From: an uncultured Ruminococcus sp.
GTDB lineage: Bacteria; Bacillota; Clostridia; Oscillospirales; Acutalibacteraceae
Direction: 5' to 3'
NCBI GenBank assembly: GCA_900543095.1
Contig: UQQD01000001.1
Coordinates: 1 to 64,000 of the forward strand
DNA length: 64,000 nucleotides
How positions within the stretch are numbered: position 1 is the first letter of the stretch; each line of letters starts with the position of its first letter. This document shows, one piece after another, positions 42,293 through 50,107 of the stretch. The notes under the pieces are model-generated. The model was not told the DNA's origin, made no database searches, and was given only the letters and a program-made list of their open reading frames with translations. Both the position numbers and the translations under genes were made by a program.

Positions 42293-44473
42293 ATGAAACG
42301 ACTGCTTGGACTGCTTGGACTGATCTACCTTTTTGTTCTTGCGGTCGTTTTTTATTGTTATAGTGCTGCGATTTTGTGGACGGTTGTTATTCTTTCAGTG
42401 TTGGCAACGGTTGCAGGATTATTTTTTAAAGTAATTAAAAGCCGCTGTAAGATATTCAATTATATAATTGCGGTCGGGATTACTTCATTGTGTGCCGTTA
42501 TATCTGTAATTCTTTATACGAACATTGTATATCTGCCTGCGATTAATGATTATTCCGATAAGGAATTAAGTGTCAGCGGCTATGTTTGTGACGAGGTGCA
42601 GAGGACTGAAACGTCTTTTAGCTGTACAATACTTGCAGACAAGATAAACGGCGGCGATGCAAATATAAAAATCGGACTTGTTTCATATTCCGATCAGCGG
42701 CTTGAGGATTTTGACCGCATAAAAGCAACGATAAAGCCGAGTACAAACGAAAACGATTATATGAAAAGCAAGGGTATATTCCTATCAGTTTATGACGGCG
42801 ATTTTGAAATAGAAAAAACAGGAGAAAAACAATTTTCGCCTTACGCTTGCGCTGTAGCCGTGCGAAAAACGCTTAAAAATTCACTTGACAGTCTGCTTTC
42901 GGATAATCCGTCGTCTTTGTGCAAGGCTGTTTTGCTCGGTGACAAAAAAGCACTTTCATATGATGTCAAGAACAGCTTTACAAAAACCGGAACCTCATTT
43001 TTGATAGTGGTGTCGGGAATGCACCTTGCAATCGCGACAGGATTTATTCTTTTTATATTCAAAAAGTTTGTTAAGAATAAAGTTGTTTTGAGCCTGATTG
43101 CCCTGATAACGGTTTTTGCCTATTGTGCGGTAACGGGCTTTACTCCTTCGGTAATGCGCTCCGGCATTATGGTGGCAATGACATATATCGGTTCGGTGTT
43201 TTTCAGACAATCCGAAAGCATAAATTCACTTGGAGTTGCCGCTCTTGCGCTGACCCTGTTAAATCCGTATGCGGTCGGCGACATAGGTATGCTGCTTTCG
43301 TTTTCGGCAACGCTTGGAATAGTGCTATGGTCAAGACCTCTTTCGGATTATGTATCGTCAAAGCTCCGAATAAAGCATAAATTTCCGAGAGCTATTGTTG
43401 GAATGCTGTCTGTATCTGTTTCAGCTTCGCTGTGGATAATGCCGATAGTCATACTTGAATTCGGCAGGATTTCACCGCTTGTGGTGTTGATTTCATTTAT
43501 ATGCGAGCCGCTTGTAAGCGCACTTTTGATATGTGCGCTCGTTGCGTCGGTGCTTTACGTCTGCCCGGTTATATCGTTTTTTGCATATCCGTTCGGACTT
43601 GCGGCAGGGGTTATAGGCAGACTTACGGTTTTTATAGTTTCGTTTTTCGGAAATATTCCGTTCTGCTCGGTAAACGCCGATAAGCCGTACTTTTATGTTT
43701 GGCTTGCGTTGACGTCAGTGCTTGTAATTGTCGGTTATTCCGCAAAAGCAAAGCCTTTCTATGTTAAATCGGCTGTTGCTTTTTCGCTTTCGACGCTGAT
43801 ATTGGGCTGGGCTGTTTTTGCAATTATAAGCTATAATACAACAACGCTCGGCGTTTATTACAGCGGCGGCGGTGTGACTGCCGCAGTCACAAACGGTTAC
43901 AACGCTACCTTGATTTCCTGCGGAGGGGCAAACGGCAGTAAGGACGATGTTATTGAGAGCATTTCAAAGGATATTACGTCTTTGGATAATATAATAATTC
44001 CAAATCAGAAAAATAAGTATTCAAAATACCTTCCGGATCTTTTGGGCGAATTTGACGTTTCAAATGTTTTGGTATATGATAAGGACAGCAATACTCAGGC
44101 AATGCTTGAAGAATATGACGGCAAAAAGCGAACGACTTTTGGCGACGATATCAGCTTTTCGCTTTTTATTAATTCGGATACAGCGGACACCGTATATACA
44201 TTTGACGGCAACACGGTGCAGTATCTTGACTCAAACAAAACGACAATGCTTTTTGTGCCGTCGGGAGCGGATGTTTCAAAGCTTCCCGATAAAGTGCGAA
44301 GTGCAGATTACCTGCTTACTGACGGATTGCCCGACAATTATGAATTGCTCGACTGCGGTACGGTAATATATTCGGGAAAAGATGAAAAATTCAGAGAAAC
44401 AGAAGATGAATTATCATTAATTTCCGAGGATATTATTACGGTGTTTTCGGGAAAAATCAAGATAAATTTTTAA
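42293..44473 (+). CDS. comEC: ComEC/Rec2-family membrane protein with degenerate C-terminal domain
   Basis: The 726-residue protein has N-terminal membrane helices, an OB-like extracellular domain (about 60-180) and the Competence channel domain. That domain includes SFLIVVSGMHLAIATGF, FTPSVMRSGIMV and about eight further helices to residue 510. The C-terminal 210 residues sit where ComEC usually has a metallo-beta-lactamase domain, but the HxHxDH motif is absent. It probably takes up single-stranded DNA during competence, with nuclease activity lost or supplied by another protein. holA follows by 11 bases. Confidence 0.88.
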   Translation: MKRLLGLLGLIYLFVLAVVFYCYSAAILWTVVILSVLATVAGLFFKVIKSRCKIFNYIIAVGITSLCAVISVILYTNIVYLPAINDYSDKELSVSGYVCDEVQRTETSFSCTILADKINGGDANIKIGLVSYSDQRLEDFDRIKATIKPSTNENDYMKSKGIFLSVYDGDFEIEKTGEKQFSPYACAVAVRKTLKNSLDSLLSDNPSSLCKAVLLGDKKALSYDVKNSFTKTGTSFLIVVSGMHLAIATGFILFIFKKFVKNKVVLSLIALITVFAYCAVTGFTPSVMRSGIMVAMTYIGSVFFRQSESINSLGVAALALTLLNPYAVGDIGMLLSFSATLGIVLWSRPLSDYVSSKLRIKHKFPRAIVGMLSVSVSASLWIMPIVILEFGRISPLVVLISFICEPLVSALLICALVASVLYVCPVISFFAYPFGLAAGVIGRLTVFIVSFFGNIPFCSVNADKPYFYVWLALTSVLVIVGYSAKAKPFYVKSAVAFSLSTLILGWAVFAIISYNTTTLGVYYSGGGVTAAVTNGYNATLISCGGANGSKDDVIESISKDITSLDNIIIPNQKNKYSKYLPDLLGEFDVSNVLVYDKDSNTQAMLEEYDGKKRTTFGDDISFSLFINSDTADTVYTFDGNTVQYLDSNKTTMLFVPSGADVSKLPDKVRSADYLLTDGLPDNYELLDCGTVIYSGKDEKFRETEDELSLISEDIITVFSGKIKINF

Positions 44474-44484
44474 CGGAGGTCGCA

Positions 44485-45546
44485 ATGTCGGCTATAAATG
44501 AAACAGAACTGAAAAAGCAAATAAAATCACGGCAGTTTGCACCTGTTTATCTGATATACGGCTCTGAGCAGATGTTTGTCAGCCGCTATACCCAAAAGCT
44601 TGTTGAGGCAGTCGCAGGAAAAAATCCGCCTGAATTTAACTATCATTCGTTTGGCGGACAGATGAATCTTGAAGAATTTGCCGCCGCAGTTCAGGTAGTA
44701 CCGTTTATGTGCGAATACAACTGTGTTGTGGCAACGGATATATTTTTTGATATGATGAAGCCGTCGGAGCTTGACGATCTTAAAGCTATAGTCGAAGGCG
44801 TTTCGGACGGTACTGTGCTTATAATTTCAATGCCGACCTATGTTCCGAAAAAGCAGGAAAAGGCGTTTTTGTCGCTTGTCAGGACGATTGAAAAAAAGGG
44901 AGCAGTCTGCAAATTTGAAAAGCTCAGCCAATCCGTGATTGAACGCTATATAGCAAAATGGGCAAATGAAAACGGCAAGCTGGTCTCGCATATAAATGCG
45001 GCAAGGATTATCTCATATTGCGGTCAGGATCTTAATTTGCTGAAAAACGAGGTCAATAAGCTTTGCGCCTATGCTTCGGGTGAGGAAATCTCACTTGACG
45101 ATATAGACAAGCTTACAACGGTAAATAACCTTGAAATAAAGATTTATGCGATGACCGGCGCAGTATTGAACAACGACGGTCAAAGGGCGTTTAATACTCT
45201 TAATACGCTGATGAATCAGGGTGAAAAGCCTGTGTTTATATTCAGCGCGCTCGCCTCTGCCTATGTTGACGCCTACAGGGTAAGGGTAGCCGATGAATGT
45301 GGAATAATTCAAAATGATTTTATTTCGGATTTTAAGAGTTATAAAAACAAGTCTTTTGTTCTCAGAAATGCAAGAAACGCTACGCGCAGAGTATCAACCG
45401 AGGCACTGAGAAAAAGTCTTGATGTGCTTGTAGAGGCGGAAACCACGTTAAAGACCGGTATGAAAGATATCAAAAACACATTTCAGCCGTTTATGGAACA
45501 GACCATTGCTCAGCTTTTGCTGATTGCAAAGGAGGGCAGAGTGTAG
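44485..45546 (+). CDS. holA: DNA polymerase III subunit delta
   Basis: Clamp-loader subunit that opens the sliding clamp. The 353-residue protein has VYLIYGSEQMFVSRYTQKL at the N-terminus, the middle AAA-like EKLSQSVIERYIAKWANE with NLLKNEVNKLCAY, and a C-terminal helical domain. comEC-holA is a common Firmicutes order. GGAGG precedes the ATG. Confidence 0.93.
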   Translation: MSAINETELKKQIKSRQFAPVYLIYGSEQMFVSRYTQKLVEAVAGKNPPEFNYHSFGGQMNLEEFAAAVQVVPFMCEYNCVVATDIFFDMMKPSELDDLKAIVEGVSDGTVLIISMPTYVPKKQEKAFLSLVRTIEKKGAVCKFEKLSQSVIERYIAKWANENGKLVSHINAARIISYCGQDLNLLKNEVNKLCAYASGEEISLDDIDKLTTVNNLEIKIYAMTGAVLNNDGQRAFNTLNTLMNQGEKPVFIFSALASAYVDAYRVRVADECGIIQNDFISDFKSYKNKSFVLRNARNATRRVSTEALRKSLDVLVEAETTLKTGMKDIKNTFQPFMEQTIAQLLLIAKEGRV

Positions 45547-46140
45547 TTGATAAAGATAAAGGAAGCCGTTATTGTTGAGGGCAGATATGACAAGATAAAG
45601 CTTTCGTCTGTTATTGACGCCCCGATAATCGAAACCAACGGATTCAGGGTGTTCAATGACAAGGAAAAGCAAAACCTAATCCGCCAAATTGCCGAAGCGA
45701 GAGGAATACTCGTGCTCACCGACAGCGACGGCGCAGGCTTTGTTATACGCAACTTTCTTAACGGTGTAGTTGACAAAAGCCGTATAAAGCACTGCTACAT
45801 TCCTCAGATTGAGGGCAAGGAAAAGCGCAAGCCGCAAAAAAGCAAAGAGGGCTTTTTGGGTGTTGAGGGCGTTGACGACGATGTTATAATTGAGGCTGTA
45901 CGCAAAAGCGGAGCAACCGTAATCGGTGAAAGTCATAGTCAGGAACGGCAGATAACAAAGTCCGATCTTTTTTGTCTTGGACTTACAGGTTCGGAAAACG
46001 CCGCAAAAAACAGAGAAAAACTGTTGAAGCATCTCAATTTGCCTTGCTATCTTTCGACAAACGCCGTTCTTACCGCACTTAACTGCTTATATTCACCGGA
46101 AGAATTAAAATTGATTTTAATTGAATTGGAAATAAAATAA
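45547..46140 (+). CDS. rnmV: Toprim-domain protein, RNase M5-like
   Basis: The 197-residue protein has a toprim domain: EAVIVEGRYDKIKL with the catalytic glutamate and VLTDSDGAGFVIRNFL with the DxD pair. This is the layout of ribonuclease M5, which trims 5S rRNA, and GFLGVEGVDDDVIIEAV supports the M5 group. The TTG start directly abuts the holA TAG and has AAGGAGGG upstream. A closely related toprim protein of other function cannot be excluded. Confidence 0.85.
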   Translation: MIKIKEAVIVEGRYDKIKLSSVIDAPIIETNGFRVFNDKEKQNLIRQIAEARGILVLTDSDGAGFVIRNFLNGVVDKSRIKHCYIPQIEGKEKRKPQKSKEGFLGVEGVDDDVIIEAVRKSGATVIGESHSQERQITKSDLFCLGLTGSENAAKNREKLLKHLNLPCYLSTNAVLTALNCLYSPEELKLILIELEIK

Positions 46141-46156
46141 AAAATTTATAAAGTAT

Positions 46157-46199
46157 AAAAATCACCGGCTTTTCCAAAACTAAAGTCGGTGATTTTATG
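46157..46199 (+). terminator. Terminator hairpin after the toprim gene
   Basis: AAAATCACCGGCTTT pairs with AAAGTCGGTGATTTT around TTCCAAAACT. The stem's 3' side also overlaps the start region of the next small gene. Confidence 0.8.
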
Positions 46200-46589
46200 T
46201 TAAAAATTAAGCTCAAGAATACCGTAAAATTGTTTTTGTTCGGCGGAACAGGCTACGGCTTGCTTGAAATATTATGGCGGGGAAAAACCCATTGGACAAT
46301 GGTGCTTACAGGCGGAACGTGTTTTGTGTGGCTTATAAATTTGTTCAAGAAATGTTCGGGTATGAAAATGTCAAAAAAATGTCTGCTCGGAAGCGCAGTG
46401 ATAACCGCCTGCGAATTTGTATGCGGTTGTGTCGTAAACCTCAAATATAAAATGAACGTGTGGGATTATTCTAACTGCCGTTTTAATATTAAGGGACAGA
46501 TATGCCCGTTTTACAGTATGCTTTGGGCACTTCTCTGTATTCCGATAAGTGCGGTTTGTTCGGTTGTATGCAAAAAAGAAAAAGGGTGA
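46197..46589 (+). CDS. Small membrane protein of the putative ABC-permease (CmpB-like) family
   Basis: The 130-residue protein has four hydrophobic segments and the motif NVWDYSNCRFNIKGQICPFYS, characteristic of the family annotated as a putative ABC transporter permease (ABC_trans_CmpB). No ATPase partner is nearby, and the annotation of the family is uncertain. The ATG overlaps the terminator hairpin of the preceding gene. It ends against the convergent CNNM-like gene. Confidence 0.8.
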   Translation: MLKIKLKNTVKLFLFGGTGYGLLEILWRGKTHWTMVLTGGTCFVWLINLFKKCSGMKMSKKCLLGSAVITACEFVCGCVVNLKYKMNVWDYSNCRFNIKGQICPFYSMLWALLCIPISAVCSVVCKKEKG

Positions 46590-47909
46590 TTATTCATCGC
46601 CCTTTCCGTCCTTCTCTTTATTTTTATCATTTTTATCATCTGCGTTATCTGACTTTTCTTCATCAAGCTTTTTAACAACAACACGCAAAATCCTCTGATT
46701 TTTGACCTCCATAACGGTAAACCTGAAACCGTGTGCGTCAAAGCTTTCGCGCTTGTGCGGAATAGTTCCTGCGTGTTCAAGTATAAATCCGCCTACGGTT
46801 ACCGAATCGCTTTCGATAGAATCCTCGTCCATATCAAAAAGTCCGAGCATATCCGAAAAGTCCATATCTCCGTTTACCAAAAATTCGTTCTTACCGATTT
46901 TGTAGTAATTGTGCTCGATCTCCTCGTCCTCGTCCCAGATGTCGCCGACGATTTCTTCAAGCAGATCCTCCATAGTAACAATACCGAGTGTTCCGCCGTA
47001 TTCGTCGGTAACAATGGCAAGGTGAATTTTTGTGCGTTTAAATGCGCTCAGAATTTTTGAAAGCTGCTGTGACTTAAACACAAAGTACGGCGGTTGAATA
47101 ATCTGGTCCAACTGCGGTGCTTTGCCGTCTGCAAGCGATTCAAGGTAATCTCTTGTATGCAGGATACCTATTATATTGTCGATCGTGTCCTTATAAACGG
47201 GAATTCTCGAATATCTGTTTTCAATGATAATATCTTTTATCTTGTCCTGACTGTCCTCGATGTTGATGAATGTAACGTCAACCCTCGGCGTAAGAATTTC
47301 TTCGGCGGTCGTTTCGTCAAAGTCAAGCGCAGAGCGTACCATTTCGCTTTCGCTTTCTTCAAGAACGCCTTCTTCTTCAATGCTTTCAACAATATATTTC
47401 AGTTCGTTTTCCGTAACCGACGGCTTTTCTTCCTTGCTTCCCGCTATTTTAAGAGCAAGAGTCTTAAGTTTTGAAAAAACGAATATAAAAGGTGTTAGAA
47501 TTATTGTTAAAATCTTCAGAAGTCCGGCAACCTTTGCCGAATAGCTGTCACAGTGTTCCTTTGCCACGCATTTAGGCAAAATCTCACCGAAAGTAAGAAC
47601 CAAAAGCGTTGTTGCACCGGTTGCAATGGCAGAACCCATATCGCCGAACAACTTAAGACAAAGTACAGTTGCGATGGAGGAAGATGCCAAATTTACGATG
47701 TTGTTGCAAATAAGTATGGCGGTAAGTGCATTGTCAAAGTGGTTGATAATGTACAGCACGTTTTTTGCGGTTTTATCACCGTTTTCTGCTTTTTGCTGAA
47801 CTCTTATTCTGTTGACAAATGAAAATGCGGTTTCGGTTGCCGAAAAGAATGCCGACAGTATAATAAGTATTGCAATAGCGACAATCATAACAACTTCTTC
47901 TGATGACAA
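46590..47909 (-). CDS. CNNM/CorC-like membrane protein with CBS domains
   Basis: The 439-residue protein has an N-terminal DUF21 membrane domain (SAFFSATETAFSFVNRIR), two CBS domains (from about 205 with DVTFINIEDSQDKIKD and TDEYGGTLGIVTMEDLLEEIVGDIWDE) and a C-terminal CorC/HlyC domain. Its C-terminal tail is rich in Asp and Lys. Family members are implicated in magnesium or cobalt export. The TTG start follows GGAGTG by eight bases. Confidence 0.93.
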   Translation of the reverse strand: MSSEEVVMIVAIAILIILSAFFSATETAFSFVNRIRVQQKAENGDKTAKNVLYIINHFDNALTAILICNNIVNLASSSIATVLCLKLFGDMGSAIATGATTLLVLTFGEILPKCVAKEHCDSYSAKVAGLLKILTIILTPFIFVFSKLKTLALKIAGSKEEKPSVTENELKYIVESIEEEGVLEESESEMVRSALDFDETTAEEILTPRVDVTFINIEDSQDKIKDIIIENRYSRIPVYKDTIDNIIGILHTRDYLESLADGKAPQLDQIIQPPYFVFKSQQLSKILSAFKRTKIHLAIVTDEYGGTLGIVTMEDLLEEIVGDIWDEDEEIEHNYYKIGKNEFLVNGDMDFSDMLGLFDMDEDSIESDSVTVGGFILEHAGTIPHKRESFDAHGFRFTVMEVKNQRILRVVVKKLDEEKSDNADDKNDKNKEKDGKGDE

Positions 47910-47999
47910 GTGAATATCACTCCATATATAAAATATTATATCTATATTACTATAATTCTTTTAAATAATTATTACATATAAGAAAAAAGAATAAAAAGA

Positions 48000-48028
48000 T
48001 TGAAAAATATCGGCATAAATGTTATAAT
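48000..48028 (+). promoter_or_regulatory. Promoter of tepA
   Basis: TTGAAA (48000-48005), 17 bases, TATAAT (48023-48028). The predicted start is near 48035, giving a leader of about 210 nt. Confidence 0.75.
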
Positions 48029-48030
48029 CT

Positions 48031-48135
48031 AAGTACAGTTGACGCTCTTTTGCAACGGTTGCAATTTGTCGCAAGCTTCAACCATGCAAGAAAACCGTAG
48101 CATTGCTCAGATTTGAATAATTTAAAACTGTATTT
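48031..48135 (+). ncRNA. Predicted structured leader RNA upstream of tepA
   Basis: AAGTACAGTT (48031-48040) at the predicted transcript start pairs with AACTGTATTT (48126-48135), ten pairs including one G-U. Inside, TGCAACGGTT (48051-48060) pairs with AACCGTAGCA (48093-48102) with one mismatch, enclosing smaller hairpins. It is followed by 111 bases of AT-rich leader. It does not look like 6S, SRP RNA or a familiar riboswitch. Confidence 0.45.
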
Positions 48136-48246
48136 AATGTGTTTTGCAAACAGAACAAAATCGGTATTTAAATTTGTATATGGCATAAAATTTAAATATA
48201 CATTTTACGGCACTTTCGGGAGAAAATAAATTCCGGAGGTGTTACT

Positions 48247-49050
48247 ATGTCGCAAAAGCACAAAAACTCACACCATAACCGCAGTGATAAGGACGACTTC
48301 GTTAAAAATCCCTGCGATGACGACGTAAATTGTTCCGAGGAAAACGAAAGGTCAAATTATGACCGTATAGAAGATACCGGATCGGTGCTGACCTGCCGAA
48401 ATGGCGGCGTTATTTACTGCCTTACCATAATCGGTCAGATTGAGGGACATTATATTCTTTCTCAGCAAAACAAAACCACAAAGTATGAGCACGTTATTCC
48501 GCTTCTTGTATCAATAGAAGAGGACGAGAGAATCGACGGACTGCTTGTTCTGCTGAATACCGCAGGAGGAGATGTGGAAGCCGGACTTGCGATAGCCGAG
48601 CTTATTTCCGGAATGAAAAAGCCGACGGTTTCAATAGTCCTCGGCGGAGGTCATTCTATCGGTATACCGCTTGCCGTAGCCGCAAAAAAGAGCTTTATTG
48701 CAAAAAGTGCTTCAATGACGGTTCATCCCGTCCGCACAACAGGGCTTACTCTGGGCGTTTCGCAGACGTTTGATTATTTCAAAAAGATGCAGGACAGAAT
48801 TACTACCTTTGTATGTGAAAACTCAAATATCACAAAAGGAAGGTATAATCAGCTCGTTTTGAATACAGGCGAGCTTGTTACCGACATCGGAACGATACTT
48901 GAGGGACAGGAAGCGGTTAAAGAGGGACTTATCGACAGCGTCGGAACGGTGTCGGACGCAATAGATGAGCTTTATGCAATGATAGAGCAAAAAAAGGCAA
49001 ACGAAAAAAAGAAAACCAAGCCCAAAAGAGAACAGGAAAAAGCAAATTAA
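48247..49050 (+). CDS. tepA: ClpP-class serine protease TepA-like
   Basis: The 267-residue protein has a His/Asn/Asp-rich N-terminus (1-45), then a ClpP/crotonase fold. It shows LLVLLNTAGGDVEAGLAIAELI, the nucleophilic serine in VLGGGHSIGIPLAVAA and the histidine in MTVHPVRTTG, and ends in a Lys-rich tail. TepA/YmfB proteins are ClpP-like enzymes encoded next to spoIIIE in Bacillus, linked to protein translocation. Here uppP and ftsK/spoIIIE follow. CCGGAGG precedes the ATG. Confidence 0.9.
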   Translation: MSQKHKNSHHNRSDKDDFVKNPCDDDVNCSEENERSNYDRIEDTGSVLTCRNGGVIYCLTIIGQIEGHYILSQQNKTTKYEHVIPLLVSIEEDERIDGLLVLLNTAGGDVEAGLAIAELISGMKKPTVSIVLGGGHSIGIPLAVAAKKSFIAKSASMTVHPVRTTGLTLGVSQTFDYFKKMQDRITTFVCENSNITKGRYNQLVLNTGELVTDIGTILEGQEAVKEGLIDSVGTVSDAIDELYAMIEQKKANEKKKTKPKREQEKAN

Positions 49051-49051
49051 A

Positions 49052-49088
49052 ATCACCGCAGCTCCGTTTCTGGAGCTGCAGCGGTGAA
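49052..49088 (+). other. Stable hairpin between tepA and uppP, no T-tail
   Basis: CACCGC pairs with GCGGTG, and inside it AGCTCC with GGAGCT around GTTTCT, with a 3-base bulge. No T-run follows, so it looks like an RNA-processing or stability element and not a Rho-independent terminator. Confidence 0.6.
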
Positions 49089-49121
49089 TATATTACATAT
49101 CGGATAAAAGGAGTACATATT

Positions 49122-50081
49122 ATGACGATTTTAGACGCAATAATTCAGGGCATTGTGCAGGGACTTACCGAATTTTTGCCTGTATCATCAAGCGGTCATC
49201 TTGCAATAACCCAGCATATTTTAGGCACCGACGGCAACAGCAACCTTTTCTTTAACGTAATGCTTCACGTCGGAACATTAATAGCTGTAATTGCGTTTTA
49301 TCACAAGCTGATATGGAATCTTATCAAAGAATTTTTCAGAATGATAAAGGATATTTTTACCGGCAAATTCAAGTGGAGTCAAATGAACTATGAGCGCAAT
49401 CTGATAGTGATGCTGATAATCGGACTTTTGCCGTTGTTTTTGCTCTTTTTACCGATTCCGGGAACAGACATGAAGGTCAAGGATTTTGCCGATGTTCTTT
49501 CCGCAAGTCCCTTGCTGATAGTGCCGTCGGTTGCGCTTATCGTTACAAGCGTGCTTCTTATGGTGGGAATTATCTGCAACCGCAAAAACTCCTCCGGAAG
49601 CTTTAAACACCTTAAAAATTCGTCGGGCAGCGGCGCAGGACGTGAAAATTATACTGTCCTTGACGCTGTTTGCGTAGGTCTTACTCAGGCTGTAGCCGCA
49701 GTTTTTCCGGGACTTTCACGTTCGGGTTCAACTCTTGCTGTGGGTGAAATGAGAGGTATAAACAAGCAAAAGGCTCTTGACTATACATTTGTGCTCGCAA
49801 TTCCGTCAATTCTTGCAGCGGCGCTTTTGGAGGGCGTTGACGCCTTAAAAACTCCCGGAGCGATAAGCATCGATCCGCTTATGATAATCATAGGACTTGT
49901 TGTATCGGGCGTTGTCGGATACCTTTCGATAGTTATTTTCAAATGGTTCTTAAAATCCGATAAAATGATAATTTTTGTAGCATACACGGCTATTGTCGGC
50001 GTGGTATTCCTTGTGATTTCATTAATAGAGATGAATACGGGTGCAAACCTCTTTACGGGCGCACCGATAGTATTTAATTAA
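49122..50081 (+). CDS. uppP: Undecaprenyl-diphosphatase UppP (BacA)
   Basis: Membrane enzyme that dephosphorylates undecaprenyl diphosphate for recycling in cell-wall synthesis and gives bacitracin tolerance. The 319-residue protein has GIVQGLTEFLPVSSSGHL with the catalytic glutamate and serines, and FPGLSRSGST. It is larger than the ~270 norm owing to a loop near residues 155-185. AAAGGAG precedes the ATG. Confidence 0.95.
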   Translation: MTILDAIIQGIVQGLTEFLPVSSSGHLAITQHILGTDGNSNLFFNVMLHVGTLIAVIAFYHKLIWNLIKEFFRMIKDIFTGKFKWSQMNYERNLIVMLIIGLLPLFLLFLPIPGTDMKVKDFADVLSASPLLIVPSVALIVTSVLLMVGIICNRKNSSGSFKHLKNSSGSGAGRENYTVLDAVCVGLTQAVAAVFPGLSRSGSTLAVGEMRGINKQKALDYTFVLAIPSILAAALLEGVDALKTPGAISIDPLMIIIGLVVSGVVGYLSIVIFKWFLKSDKMIIFVAYTAIVGVVFLVISLIEMNTGANLFTGAPIVFN

Positions 50082-50107
50082 TAGTAGAATAGTAGGAGTG
50101 ATTTTGA

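Noticed and set aside
48031..48246. 6S RNA or SRP RNA in the tepA leader
   Set aside because: No SRP apical loop sequence and too short for 6S; no terminator separates it from tepA.
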